The notes: generated from the letters alone by a model not told the origin. Counted from the stretch's first letter, positions 43,683 through 53,913 are shown. The stretch is 64,000 nt of DNA from Chaetoderma sp. LZ-2023a (GCA_034401795.1 CM067363.1:33150470-33214469); one strand, 5' to 3'. Made by a program: numbers and translations.

Positions 43683-44100
43683 ATGATTCTCATCATACTG
43701 CTCGTTCTGGCGTCTATAGCAGTGGCACAGTGCGCTGAAACTGCCATGATATTGGATCCCAAGTGGGCCCACTTCCGGGATGACCCCCAGTACAATCCTT
43801 GGATCGACCCATTCAGAGAAACATTTACGACAGCTTTCACCCACGTAAAGAGATCGAGTCTGTTTGCCACTTCTATGGGGTTGAGAGGGTAGGCCGTGGT
43901 TGTCTGCTGGAGACCCCTGCTCAGCACCAGATTCTCTGCGTAGCATGTCAACATGCCAGAGTCTGCCGTAGTTCACATGCTCTTCATTTTAGCCTCCTCC
44001 CAAGTGAGCATTGTCAAGGTAGATGGAAGCCCCTATGGGTGGTCCCATCATGCCGATGCAACTCTGGCAGCGACTACGCGTTTGTCTGAGCCTACACAGA

Positions 44101-44145
<45 letters not shown>

Positions 44146-44215
44146 CCGACCCTGTGGTTGATGACGATCAGTGGTGTATATCACTGTGGAGGCTTGTCTC
44201 TAAATGGGCGTTCAG
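43683..44215 (+). pseudogene. Small secreted or membrane-anchored protein, broken
   Basis: The ATG lies two bases after the TAG of the gene upstream (43678-43680). It opens with MILIILLVLASIAVAQC, a typical signal peptide or single membrane anchor, then DPKWAHFRDDPQYNPW. A frameshift near 43850 leads to either a Cys-rich reading (GCLLETPAQHQILCVACQHA) or a second open frame from 43953 with GSPYGWSHHADATLAATT; the latter runs into an AG microsatellite at 44103. A signal sequence is unusual in a Polinton gene block. Confidence 0.4.
44103..44144. repeat. (AG)n microsatellite
   Basis: Pure AG run, read as Arg-Glu repeats in the overlapping frames. Confidence 0.97.
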
Positions 44216-44328
44216 CCCCTGTTAGCAGTAGTGTCGGGATGATCCTACCTCCCTGGCAGCCGTTCGGCGATCCGTGGTGGCCCCAGTCTCAACAACCTAT
44301 GCCCCAGGGATTGAGAGGGCAGTGGGGG

Positions 44329-44406
44329 CTCATTTTTCTAAATGGAAATCCAGTTGAGGGAGGTGGGGGTTCATTTGTCTAAATGAAATCCAGTTGAGGG
44401 AGGTGG
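44329..44406. repeat. Tandem duplication, about 38 bp
   Basis: TCTAAATGGAAATCCAGTTG and AGGGAGGTGG recur twice in a row (with minor loss of one G) near the right edge of the GC-rich block. Confidence 0.85.
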
Positions 44407-44473
44407 CATCATTTTACTACCGACACTACTACTAAACATATTCAGGTTTTATAATAATAAAACTACCTACACT

Positions 44474-44830
44474 ACATGCTATATTAATGGGGAAGAGGTG
44501 GCAACATCGCCAATATGCCCATCATTTAGTGACGACATTTACTCTGATGCCTACTTTTCGCTGTTCAGTGGTACTGGAGCTCTATTTAAAGGCCGCGGGT
44601 ACCCAATTGATAAAGCACACTTTAAATATGGCACGACACTATTCACATATGATTTTACTCATGATTTTGCTGATTCGGAGCACTGATACCCTACACATAC
44701 TGGATCAATAAGAGTCATCTTCCATTTTAGCGAAGCGCTACCTGATACAACAAACATGATTTGCTATGCTGAATTTGATAATATGATAGAAATCGGATCA
44801 GACTTTAATGTATTAACAGATTATTTAAAA
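44474..44830 (+). pseudogene. Major capsid protein, C-terminal end
   Basis: One frame with a single TGA at 44684-44686. It contains YGTTLFTYDFTHDFADSEH, then TGSIRVIFHFSEALPDTTN and MICYAEFDNMIEIGSDFNV. The order TLF.(F/Y)D(L/F)T.D, a G.(L/I)R(V/I).(L/I).F.EALP.T.N block and YAEFDN.IEI is the well-known C-terminal end of the Polinton double-jelly-roll capsid protein (the F54H12.2-like family). The other 400 or more residues are missing to the left, where the GC-rich block ends. AT-rich codon use differs from the block next to it. Confidence 0.8.
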
Positions 44831-44833
44831 AAA

Positions 44834-45310
44834 ATGCTGAATACATTTGAAATAGAGCATCTATTATTCGGTGACGACAAAATGCATGAACACTTCCTCG
44901 GAGTTTTTCCAATTGACAATGTACCCATTCATATTAAATATCATCCATCTTCATTAGTGATAAACACGCTTCCCAGTAATAAAGGCGGGCAGCACTGGGT
45001 TGTGGTTTATTACACATCGAGTGGAAAAGCAGAATATTTTGCCCCCTTTGGAAGATGCCCATCAGACAGAAGCATGATATCAAATGGACGTCACGTGCGT
45101 ATTTATTCATATAATGCGGAACGTGTTTAACCAGCACTGACGACAACATGCAGATATTATTGTGTATATTTCTTATATTATCATTCGAGAGGTGTAGACA
45201 TGAAGCATATACTATGGACACTAAGAAAATGTAGCGGAAACGATGCAAAAGTGAAACGTTTAACTCTAAGAATGAGAGAAAAGATGCGAAAAATAATAAT
45301 GGATAATTAA
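44834..45310 (+). pseudogene. Adenain/Ulp1-type cysteine protease
   Basis: ATG at 44834, in frame with the capsid end upstream with no stop between them. It reads FLGVFPIDNVPIHIKY, then SNKGGQHWVVVYYTSSG with the catalytic His, and EYFAPFGRCP, where the usual acidic residue of EYFDSFG is Ala. A TAA at 45128-45130 interrupts; past it the same frame continues with TTCRYYCVYFLYYHSRG carrying the catalytic Cys region (CGxYC is here CRYYC) and ends at 45310. Adenain-like proteases cut capsid precursors. Length of 158 codons fits the family. Dead because of the stop and the lost acidic residue. Confidence 0.8.
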
Positions 45311-46259
45311 TAATAATAATTATTGTTTCTGACGTATTTATAGAATAATTGATATCATTAAATTTTGTCGCTAATTAAGTTTATTATTGTATTTTCTTAT
45401 TTTACTCCGATGTGTTAATAAAAAAACGAAGAAAAAACAGTGTATTATTTGATCTCCGCCCCTTATATTGTTGCCCCAATATCGCATTGCAATATGAACG
45501 CTTACTAATGGAATGATATCATGTTTATACACACGCACACAGGGCACACGAGGCACGCACGCACGTGCACACTGGTCGCACACATGGACATGCATGCATG
45601 CACACATGAGGCTTGCACAGGGGCATGCACACATATGGGTGCACACGCATGCATGCACATGTACAGGCGCACAACATATAACTAGTAGTATTGCATATTA
45701 CATCAGTGTTGCGCCTAAACCATGACATCATACACAACTGGTGTGAATCAGAACTAGTGCAGGCTGTGCGCTATTGTTCATAAGTGGGATGCTGTGCGCT
45801 ATTGTTGTAAATGACTGTCTGGGCGCTATTGTTCATGCAGGTGGCCGCTGGACGCTATTGTTCTAAATCCTGATTGGTCGAGATATGGTCAAATGTCACA
45901 ATTTAATACCATATAACTTACAAAACTCATAAAATGTTATTTTCTGATTTTTTCAAACATAAATCGTGGCACAGTGCTAGTTTAAGCGAATATTTTTTGA
46001 TACTAATTTGGCATAGGAAGTTTTAATTCGTATTAGTTTTATTCGACAGATAGATGACTGAGGAATAAAAAAATTGTTGATACTAATTTACATAGGAAGT
46101 TACAATTCGTGCTAGTTTCAAAATATTCATCAGCTATACGACTAAGGCACGAACTATATTTTAACATTTTGATTTTTTTCAAACCTAAATCGTGGTGCAA
46201 TGGTAGTTTAAGCGAATATTTTTTGATACTAATTCGACATAGGAAGTTTCAATTCGCAT
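45311..46259. other. Polinton right subterminal region, no gene
   Basis: A CA-rich low-complexity stretch (45530-45670) is followed at 45755-45900 by a direct copy of the inner right TIR part (matching about 46285-46430: TTCATGCAGGTGGCCGCTG and CTGATTGGTCGAGAT are shared). From 45955 to 46282 two direct repeats share AAATCGTGG, TTTAAGCGAATATTTTTTGA and CATAGGAAGTTT. No gene. Confidence 0.7.
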
Positions 46260-46915
46260 TAGTTTCAAAATATTCAACAGATACCGACCAGCTGTGCACT
46301 ATTGTTCATAAGTGGGCTCTGCATGCTATCATTCTAAATGACATGGCTGTGCACTATTGTTCATGCAGGTGGCCGCTGTACGCTATTGTTCTAACCCTGA
46401 TTGGTCGAGATAGGATCAAATGTCAAATTAAAGATTTTGACAGGAAAACAATAGCGCACAGCTGGTCACCTGGAATTCATATGTGACCACTATCGTGAAG
46501 TATGCCATTATTCAAAAGTCATGTTCAATGATATAGGAAGCCACTTAGTTTCAAAATATCTTTTTAACCACGAGGGGGTGGGTGGGGGAACGCCGCCGCC
46601 CACCTAATTAATACGTTAAACACGATCAGCCAGAACACGCTCATCATTACGCAAGCATGTCAATACCTATTTTTTAAAAACACATTAATCTGTGCATTAA
46701 CACACATATGTTAGAACATACAATAGCGTGTAGCCAGACATTTAGAGTGGACACATGCATGAACAATAGCACACAGCGTCCACCCGTTCATTTAGAGCAA
46801 CAGCACACAGCGTCCATCCACTCGTTTAGAACAACAGCTGCAACCCACTCATTCAGAACAACCAATCAGAACGCATTGTTTAAATAGGTCAAGAGCTCAT
46901 TTGCTTAACAATAGT
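46260..46915 (-). repeat. Polinton right terminal inverted repeat
   Basis: Reverse complement of 32901-33560 with about 10-15 percent differences by eye. The outer end reads AGAGCTCATTTGCTTAACA. Confidence 0.9.
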
Positions 46916-46916
46916 G

Positions 46917-47266
46917 TAGCGCAGACCTACCGGACAGGTACTGACCATCTCAGCAAAGCTCGGTACGGAACGGCCACTCCGGATTCGGTCCAAGCACACC
47001 CCCACCATCCCCCCGGGTGGGATAGCATGCGTACATGGGCCCTATAAGAGCAGTTTCTCGTAAAAAAAATCGGGTAAGTCCGATAGAATGCATGGTGCGC
47101 ATGCGCACGCAGCAGAGCTTCCCTGACAACACGTCTCGGAATTGGAAGCGAGTGCATGACTGTAGTGTACCGAGTAGGTACTCGTAAATGTTTATAACTT
47201 ATCTCTTTTCGTTGTTCCTGGTACCGATTAGAACCAGAATTAATCAAGCCTTTCAAAACTGTAAAT
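46917..47266 (+). repeat. R repeat copy 1
   Basis: About 350 bp, matching 53914-54255. Starts GTAGCGCAGACC, includes AAGCGAGTGCATG and GTAAATGTTTATAACTTATC, ends CTTTTCAAAACTGTAAA-like. Both copies keep a minus-strand reading with related peptides (NSGSN.YQEQR, MHSLPI). It abuts the Polinton end on the left and Gypsy-2 on the right. Possibly a solo LTR or MITE; no paired copy around a gene. Confidence 0.8.
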
Positions 47267-49430
47267 TATAAACACTCTGTACGGCCGCCCATTTACTCTC
47301 CGTATGGATCACACTTCCCAACAGTGGCTCCACAACCTTAAAAATCTGGAGGGCCAGGTAGCAAGCTGGCAGGAATCCCTGCAGGCTTTTAACTTCAATG
47401 TGGTTCATAGACCCGGAAAACTGCATGGAAATGCTGATGCCTTGAGCAGAATCGGGCTTGAGAATGAACCCGAAGTAACCACCACCTTGACACATACAAC
47501 ACAGTCATTTCTGGTGTTCCCCGAATTATGGTGCGCAGAGTGGAACATGGGTGAAAGTCACTCACGAACAAGCAACAGATGTGCAGACACGAAATATATA
47601 CGCATGGATCCAGGAGGGGGTATATCCTCCCCAGGAATCTGTTACACCATTATCCACAACAGCCAAGTACTACTACCAGCGGTTCGAGGAATGTCACATA
47701 CAACAAGGTGTTCTCTACCCCTATAACGGCCTGGTGATTCCAGAATATTATTTGTGAAATGATATTACAACAATTACACGATAACGCCGGTCATCTAACT
47801 GTCGAGCGGACATTAACTAGAATAAAACAGAGATTCCACTGGATTGGAGCGAGTGGCTATTGATGTGCTCGGACCTTTGAATACGATGGATGAAGGTAAC
47901 AAATACATCCTCGTATTTCAAGATTATTTGACGAAGTGGGTGGAAGCATTCGCTTTGCCTGACCACAAGGCATCCACAATTGCAGAGGTCTTGGCCAGCA
48001 ATGTGTTCTGCCAGTTTGGAATGCCTTATGAGGTGCACTCTAATCAGGGAAGTAATTTTGAGAGCCGACCGATCTCTGAGCTCTGCAAATTGTTCCATAT
48101 CGTCAAAACGAGAACTACACCATATCATCCCCGCAGCGACAGTATGGTCAAAAGATTCAACCGTACGCTGGTGGGGATGTTGACAAAGGAAACATGCCTT
48201 GATAGTCGAGATTGGGATCTATGACTCCCATATGTGCTCATGGCATACCACACTTCAGTACAATCCAGCACGGGTTATATCCATGCGCGGTTAATGTTAG
48301 GCCATGAATTAGCCTTACCACTGGATCTGTCCATGCTCAGGATTCCGGGGGAGAAAAATTCACCATCTCTCTATGTAGGGCTCATGCGGCAGCAGATAGA
48401 ACAGACCCATGAGCTGGTGAGAGAAAATTTATCCACTGCGCACCGACGTCAGAAAACATGGCATGACCAGAGAGTGCATGGAGATCCATATGAAGTGGGA
48501 AGAATGGTTTGGGTACACGATTCGCAACGATCTGCAAATGTGCTGAGTAAACTGAGTTACCAGTGGAAAGGCCCATATGTGGTAGTAGGTAAGACATCAG
48601 ACGTGACTTACTGTATCTGCGCTATAGATAGCCTGTCCTCAGTCATCCACTTCGATCAGCTTAAACCTTGTGTCAGTGACAACCCTGTACCAGAGCTCGG
48701 ACTGGGCATTCCATGTGGCACCGGTACCCAGACGGATGTCTCTATGGAGACGAGTATTCCCGATGTTAGTCTAGAGCACCACAGTGCTAGTTCAACCCTT
48801 CTCCTACCAAGCCAGGAGTTCGGTGAACAAGCAATTAACGCTGAGGACGATGACGAGATACATACTCGCCCTCTCCCTCCTCAGTGCGGGTCTAATCGAT
48901 CTGGGAAATCGTATCTGAAGACTTTCTCGTTTGTGTTGTCCAAGTGGAAAGATGGAAAAGTTGTTTCGCTGACCTCTTTCCATTCCCACCCACTTCATGC
49001 TATACCCCCCATTATAGAGTTACCACAAGTGGAAGCTCAGGCTGCCCTGAGCCATGCTTCTTGTGGGGTGGAACATGTAGTGAATAGCATGGAAGTGCAG
49101 AGGCCGGATGAGGCCTTCGCTCGTTTTAGAGAACAGCAAAACCACACAACTCGGTGTTCCCGACCACTCCACGAAACCACGCAACCACGCCCACCCAAGG
49201 TGCTCCCCATCTGTATGCACCACCACCACACCATCTCCAATGCGCGTCTCTTATCTATGCACCAAGTACGGACATCATTCGCCCTGTCCACTTCACGTGG
49301 CATCCCGAACCGCAGCAACCAACCCCCCCCCCCCCGCAGGCAACGGGCAGGGAGGCAACCTGTTCAGCAGACTCTTGGCTCGAATTTTCCCGGTACTTAA
49401 AAATTACGACAGAGTACCATCCACGTAATG
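47267..49430 (+). pseudogene. Gypsy-2 RNase H end and integrase, 5'-truncated
   Basis: Starts inside RNase H (MDHTSQQWLHNL, then HRPGKLHGNADALSRI). An HHCC-finger remnant follows (HDNAGHLTVERTL) but its Cys half is deleted near 47840. The integrase core reads IDVLGPLNTMDEGNK (first Asp), EVHSNQGSNFES (second acidic residue changed to Asn) and SMVKRFNRTL (Glu changed to Lys). One stop at 48222-48224, then the post-core region (AYHTSVQSSTGY, HGDPYEVGRMVWV, YQWKGPYVVV) and about 250 further residues of unusual Pro/His-rich tail to 49400. Both changes are single G-to-A events. Catalytically dead. Confidence 0.85.
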
Positions 49431-50984
49431 GGAGATGACCACTCTCCCACTCCAAGGGCAACCCTCACCAAGACCACCCGCCAATTCCCACCATGAGCAG
49501 TCAGAACGTCACACCAGACACAGAAATCCAAGAGCACACAGAACACACTTGCCCGCAAGGCTGGATACGTCAATTCACCATTGTGCAAATACTACATACA
49601 TATCCGGTTATAGACAGGGTATAACAGAAACATTCAACACCAGCAACAACAAGATATAGCAAGCACCTAACGTTTTAAATCGAAAAAGTTAGAGACACGA
49701 TTTTCTGCAACATTCCTCTCTCATGATGCGGGAAGTATATCACTTCCCGCAATCCCGACTTTTCCACAACCGCAACAGATTCGGTATTCACCAGCGTGGA
49801 AACCTGGATATGCCCAATCCGCAATACACCAGTGTTACACAGCGGCCTGGACTTCCCTACAACAGTACACTACTGCCATCAACACCAGTCAACATTTTCC
49901 GCAATCACCTTCTTATTCGGTTGCAGAAAACTGATCATATGGAAAGAAGCACACCACAGCCATCTACAGTACACGCTACTGGGGAACCCCTATTCCCCCC
50001 TCCCCACCCCCGGAACCATCGTATGGAAATAGCTAAAAACGCAATATTTTATTCACACGTAATAACAGTCAATATTATTAAGAGAGCAAGATGCCTGCAG
50101 CCTGTCATCTGTCACAAGTAGGAATTTACTACCGAAAGTTGAATTCGATAATGGATTGAATCAAGTTACGACCTCAGCCTTCTTCGTCATCCACACTCTA
50201 AAGTAACTCTGTCCCACCCATGGGCTCAGCCATTACAGAGTGAAAGACATCATGTCCAATAAAGTTGACACCACACTTCACTTACTTCCTCCCCCCCCCC
50301 TCCCCAGAAGTAATAAAAATGTTACCCTTCACATCAGCGCAAGATCATCTGCAGTTAACCAGCCATGCGCATCAATGAAAATCACCAACACGACAGAAAC
50401 ATAGACACTCAGGATAACTGCATTCACAATCTCCATATGACGGCATTGTTATTGCAAACTGTGGCTTGCATTTTCCGAGCTGTATTATAATAAACTAAGT
50501 TTGGTCTAGGTAGGGATGGGACTTGTGCTACCCACAGAGGAGGATGCTTGGCAGTCCATCCACCTGGAAAACACAGTCCCGCTTGGCGGAGTTAGTATAC
50601 TTAATTTCCGCAAGTAATGGATCTGTTTATACCAGACAATAATTATAGGCAGCTATACTGTCCTAATTTTGATTAAGAACACCATCGTTCTACCATGTAT
50701 ACAGATCATTAGCACATGGGCCGATGAAGTGACATCAAAACTTCGACAGTATAATATCAAGGAGAATTTCAAATATTCTCTTACCTACATATTCCGGCAC
50801 GAGATCGAGACGGGCAGGAATACGTTTTTACAGACAAGACACAGACGCATGTACAAGATCATGCGCTTATAGGGACGCTGTTCTAAGGAACAGATTTAAA
50901 AACATATATTTCCGTCTTTCGCATCAACAACGAATATTCATCAGCATCAACATGCCACCATTACGTAAATATTGCCTAAGTTTC
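49431..50984 (+). other. Unassigned; possible Gypsy-2 3' region
   Basis: Open frames of 132 and 67 codons (49723-50121, 50669-50872) have no recognisable motifs. A C-rich run at 50291-50306. No LTR pair could be identified. Confidence 0.45.
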
Positions 50985-51491
50985 TGATCAACCACGTGCT
51001 TTCACAACAAAGAACCACGTGACTATCACTTCTATTTCCAGTAAATTGGATCAAAGGCTTTAAACACAAGAGCCGCCCAAATCATGCAACTACCATGGCG
51101 TGATGGAGGAGGGGAGAGGGATGAGTCGGGGCAATTGCTGCTGACGTCACCGCACTCTCCCACACTCCATCGGGCACTCCAGCCTGAAATTAAAACAGGC
51201 AGGTTTATAAGCATCCAATCTATAAACCCGCATCACCCGAAGTAAACGGTGAGCGTCCACAGGAATAAGTAGTTCCACGTTTTTACGTTGATCAGAGACT
51301 TGTTTTCCCGTCGAGTAGAAACGAAAGTGATATACATTTCTCCCTATAATTATAATTACTCCCTTTACACGGGAGGAAAACTTCATATGAGTCTAGGTTT
51401 AATAAATCAAAACTTTCCTTATAGGACGTGGCCGAATCACCCTGGAACCTTTGGGTGTGGTCATCCACCCTCCTGTGACATCACCAAAAAG

Positions 51492-51499
51492 TATAAAAG
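51492..51499 (+). promoter_or_regulatory. TATA box of Z repeat copy 2
   Basis: TATAAAAG followed by GAGGAG, 228 bp before the ATG at 51720, and in the same context as in copy 1 (GTGACATCACC upstream; ACTGAAACTT downstream). Confidence 0.65.
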
Positions 51500-51719
51500 G
51501 AGGAGATCGCACACTGAAACTTTGTCTTCCCGTCAAAACTCGACACAAGGGAAGATCAAGCTTTAGGCTGCTTTCGTGTCGCAAACCAAATTCTGCTGTT
51601 TTTCTTATTATTAATTTATCACTTCTAATATATATTACTTGGCCAGGAAAGTTATGAAGAGCTAGAAAAAATTAGATTAGGTTAGGCAGTCCGCACTGCC
51701 ATTAATATGCGGAAATAAG

Positions 51720-52117
51720 ATGTCACATGCCGAGGACCTTGCCTTGTCTGACAGTTCAGAAGAGTCGATGCCAGCACCATCTGGAAAGAAATATCCATGT
51801 TCCATTTTTCAGCTCAATAGACAGCCATGTAGGTGTGCCTTCTCACGTGATTCAGACTTGACACTGTATGTTAGTCATGATCATCTTATGCAGAGAGCTT
51901 TTTGTACAGACTGAAAATACCTTTATACCGCTACCCGTTATGGTGTGACCCACGCGTTGAGCTTGTAGTTACATTACAGCCTGGTGAACAAACTGAAAAC
52001 ATTGAAGTGCTAGCCGCTCATTTCGAAACTAGACTTCCTATTAATGTGCTTCTTATGAAGAAGATGGCAAAAAATAAACGTATGAAATGGCGACAATCAG
52101 ATTTCCAGCACTTTTGA
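51720..52117 (+). pseudogene. Z-repeat protein, finger segment and second segment (copy 2)
   Basis: The ATG at 51720 opens 64 residues: acidic start, KKYPCSIFQLNRQPCRCAF, then SRDSDLTLYVSHDHL, a C2H2-like finger with one zinc-binding His replaced by Tyr. TGA at 51912-51914, at the same codon as in copy 1. The frame continues RYGVTHA, but a deletion near 51962 puts the remainder (VVTLQPGEQTENIEVLAAHF, KMAKNKR) in another frame. Confidence 0.6.
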
Positions 52118-52156
52118 CCAGCAACAGTAACCACTGCATCTGCAACACAGCATGTC

Positions 52157-53059
52157 TTGAGCCACTACGCTACCATCGCCACGATCACGATGGAGCCAAC
52201 AGCATCATCAGCACCGGCAGCACCTGCAGTGATGGTACCAGCACCACCTGCAGTTTCCATTCCGGCAGCACCCACAGCAATGCCACTGTCCGCATCATGC
52301 ACAACATCAGCATCAGCATCCACATCTGTAATCGGCTGCCCCATTTCAGTAGTTACTATGACGTCCACGCCAGAACCCGTGTTACAGGACATTTTGGATA
52401 GATCTACGTCTCCATGTAGCCTTATCATTGATGAAGAGATTAGCATTATGGAAGCAATTCCGACCACCACATGACGAATCAGCATCACCGCACACCCACG
52501 CAACAGCAGCACACCAACGGATCCAGCCATATGGAAGACAACAACGCCAGAACGTCCTTATGCTGGGAAGAAACATATAGCACACTCCCAAGAGATCCAC
52601 GCTGTGCCAAGGATGACCTCGAGTAAACTTCTGAAGTCCATGAATATCCGAAAGCTATCTGCCAGCACCGCATCCACCACAGCATCAGCCGCAGCATTCA
52701 CAAAGACATCACCATTCCGTCAACCGCTTATCTGTCTCACTGCACTCAGCCCGCCAGCAGCACGAACCACACTGACCACATCAACCATGACAGCTATGTC
52801 AGCAATCACCTCACCACCGCCACTTCGCATGTCACCAGTCATCATTTCTGGCACCACCAGCGCTTCTATGGACACATCAGCACCGTCTTCCAGCTATAGT
52901 CTTCCAGAGATGAGCCTGTATAGTAGTGATATAGTGGCAGCGGTGGATCACCCGACACGTCCATCCTGTACAAGTCGCGGTACCCAGACCCGCTGGGGAA
53001 ACTTCACCGCAGATGTTTGTGGACACTATTGCCGAGGTTGCAGCAGGATTTATCAATAG
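52157..53059 (+). pseudogene. Z-repeat protein, Ser/Thr/Ala/Pro-rich tail (copy 2)
   Basis: Two open pieces: 52157-52474 (Ala/Pro/Thr-rich, then VLQDILDRSTSPCSLIIDEE) and 52604-53059 (Thr/Ser-rich, ending RGTQTRWGNFTADVCGHYC and RGCSRIYQ). The last 25 residues contain a CxxxCxxxC cluster that could bind zinc. The stop at 52472 lies at a frameshift. No family name. Confidence 0.5.
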
Positions 53060-53913
53060 TTGTGCGAAACACAGAACTAATTATTATGTTTATTTTTGAA
53101 ATACTTTTCTTATTTATTATATGTTTAAAAAAAATCGAAACCAAGTCCCTAGGCTGACTACGGTCATCCTACACTGCTGCGCAATATTCTTGCATAGCTG
53201 TGTCTCACCATAAAATAATTGCTGTGTATTCCTGTGTTGTAAACACGTCATGTGTGAAGTACACAACACACCATAGCGAATATGTCATAATCCCGTCATG
53301 CAGTCTCAGCTATGCTGGGGCTGCCTGATGAACTAGTTTTTTTAACTTTATTATTATCTATTATTTTTCCTATTATTTTTAAACCCTGCGTCAGTATGAT
53401 GGGATGGATTTGGGGGCAGCGAGAGCTGTTTGTGAGGAATCCGCACTGTATGCATCTGCTCATATAATCAGGCTGCATTACCATGATATATCTACATACC
53501 TATGTGCATCCCTTTATTTACCCGGGATGTACCATGTAATTAAACCAATCTGCGATACTCTTTCGGGCATAGATAAATGATTATATAACCTGTACACATT
53601 CTACTGTATTGTAATTGTGGTACGTTGGGGCATGGGTGTTCTCTGCAGAGAAATAATTATCCACACCGGAGAGAACATCCATGCGAGCTATTGTTTAGGG
53701 ATCATTGTCTAAATAATTAATAGGTCAAAAATTAAAATCAATGGTATGCCTCCCTCGCAAACACTTTCGCACACTATGTGGTCTGTCTTATGAACACGTC
53801 TTTTGCGTCATTCTCCTCTCGGCTACATGCCTACTCAGGAAGTCTATAATTCCCACCTAGCATGCTCATGTGCACTCGATCGTTTGGCATGGGTGTAAAA
53901 CCAGGAGGGGTGG
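53060..53913. other. No gene recognised
   Basis: AT-rich, with short A/T homopolymers. No ORF above 65 codons and no repeat that I can name. Confidence 0.5.

Larger units (their letters stand above)
32901..46915 (+). mobile_element. Polinton/Maverick, composite and degraded
   Basis: A 14-kb element bounded by imperfect inverted repeats of about 650 bp (32901-33560 and 46260-46915). It carries the Polinton gene kit: pPolB N-terminal part, retroviral-type integrase, packaging ATPase, adenain-like protease and major capsid C-terminus. The outer parts are AT-rich and the 36.35-44.4 kb centre GC-richer. The polymerase catalytic domains and the capsid N-terminal part are missing. The right end abuts the R repeat at 46917. 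No clear 6-bp target duplication was found; exact ends are uncertain by about 10 bases. Confidence 0.85.
50985..53059 (+). mobile_element. Z repeat copy 2
   Basis: Plus-strand counterpart of 22160-20340, complete to a poly(A)-like AT-rich end near 53060-53110. Shared blocks include GATCAACCAC at the left edge, GGATCAAAGGC near 51049, CTTATAAAC-like segments, the TATA box and the coding parts. No terminal repeats. Only two copies are visible here, and their ends agree at the left side only. Confidence 0.65.

Noticed and set aside
44023-44382. Arg-Glu repeat protein
   Set aside because: The repeat is the AG microsatellite; only the flanking parts may belong to the small signal-peptide gene.
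51399-51584. Minus-strand 61-codon frame over the Z promoter
   Set aside because: It overlaps the conserved TATA box and leader; the plus-strand reading explains the conservation.
52165-52530. Gly/Ala/Val-rich minus-strand frame in Z copy 2
   Set aside because: Complement of the Ala/Pro/Thr-rich plus-strand coding segment, open because of biased composition.
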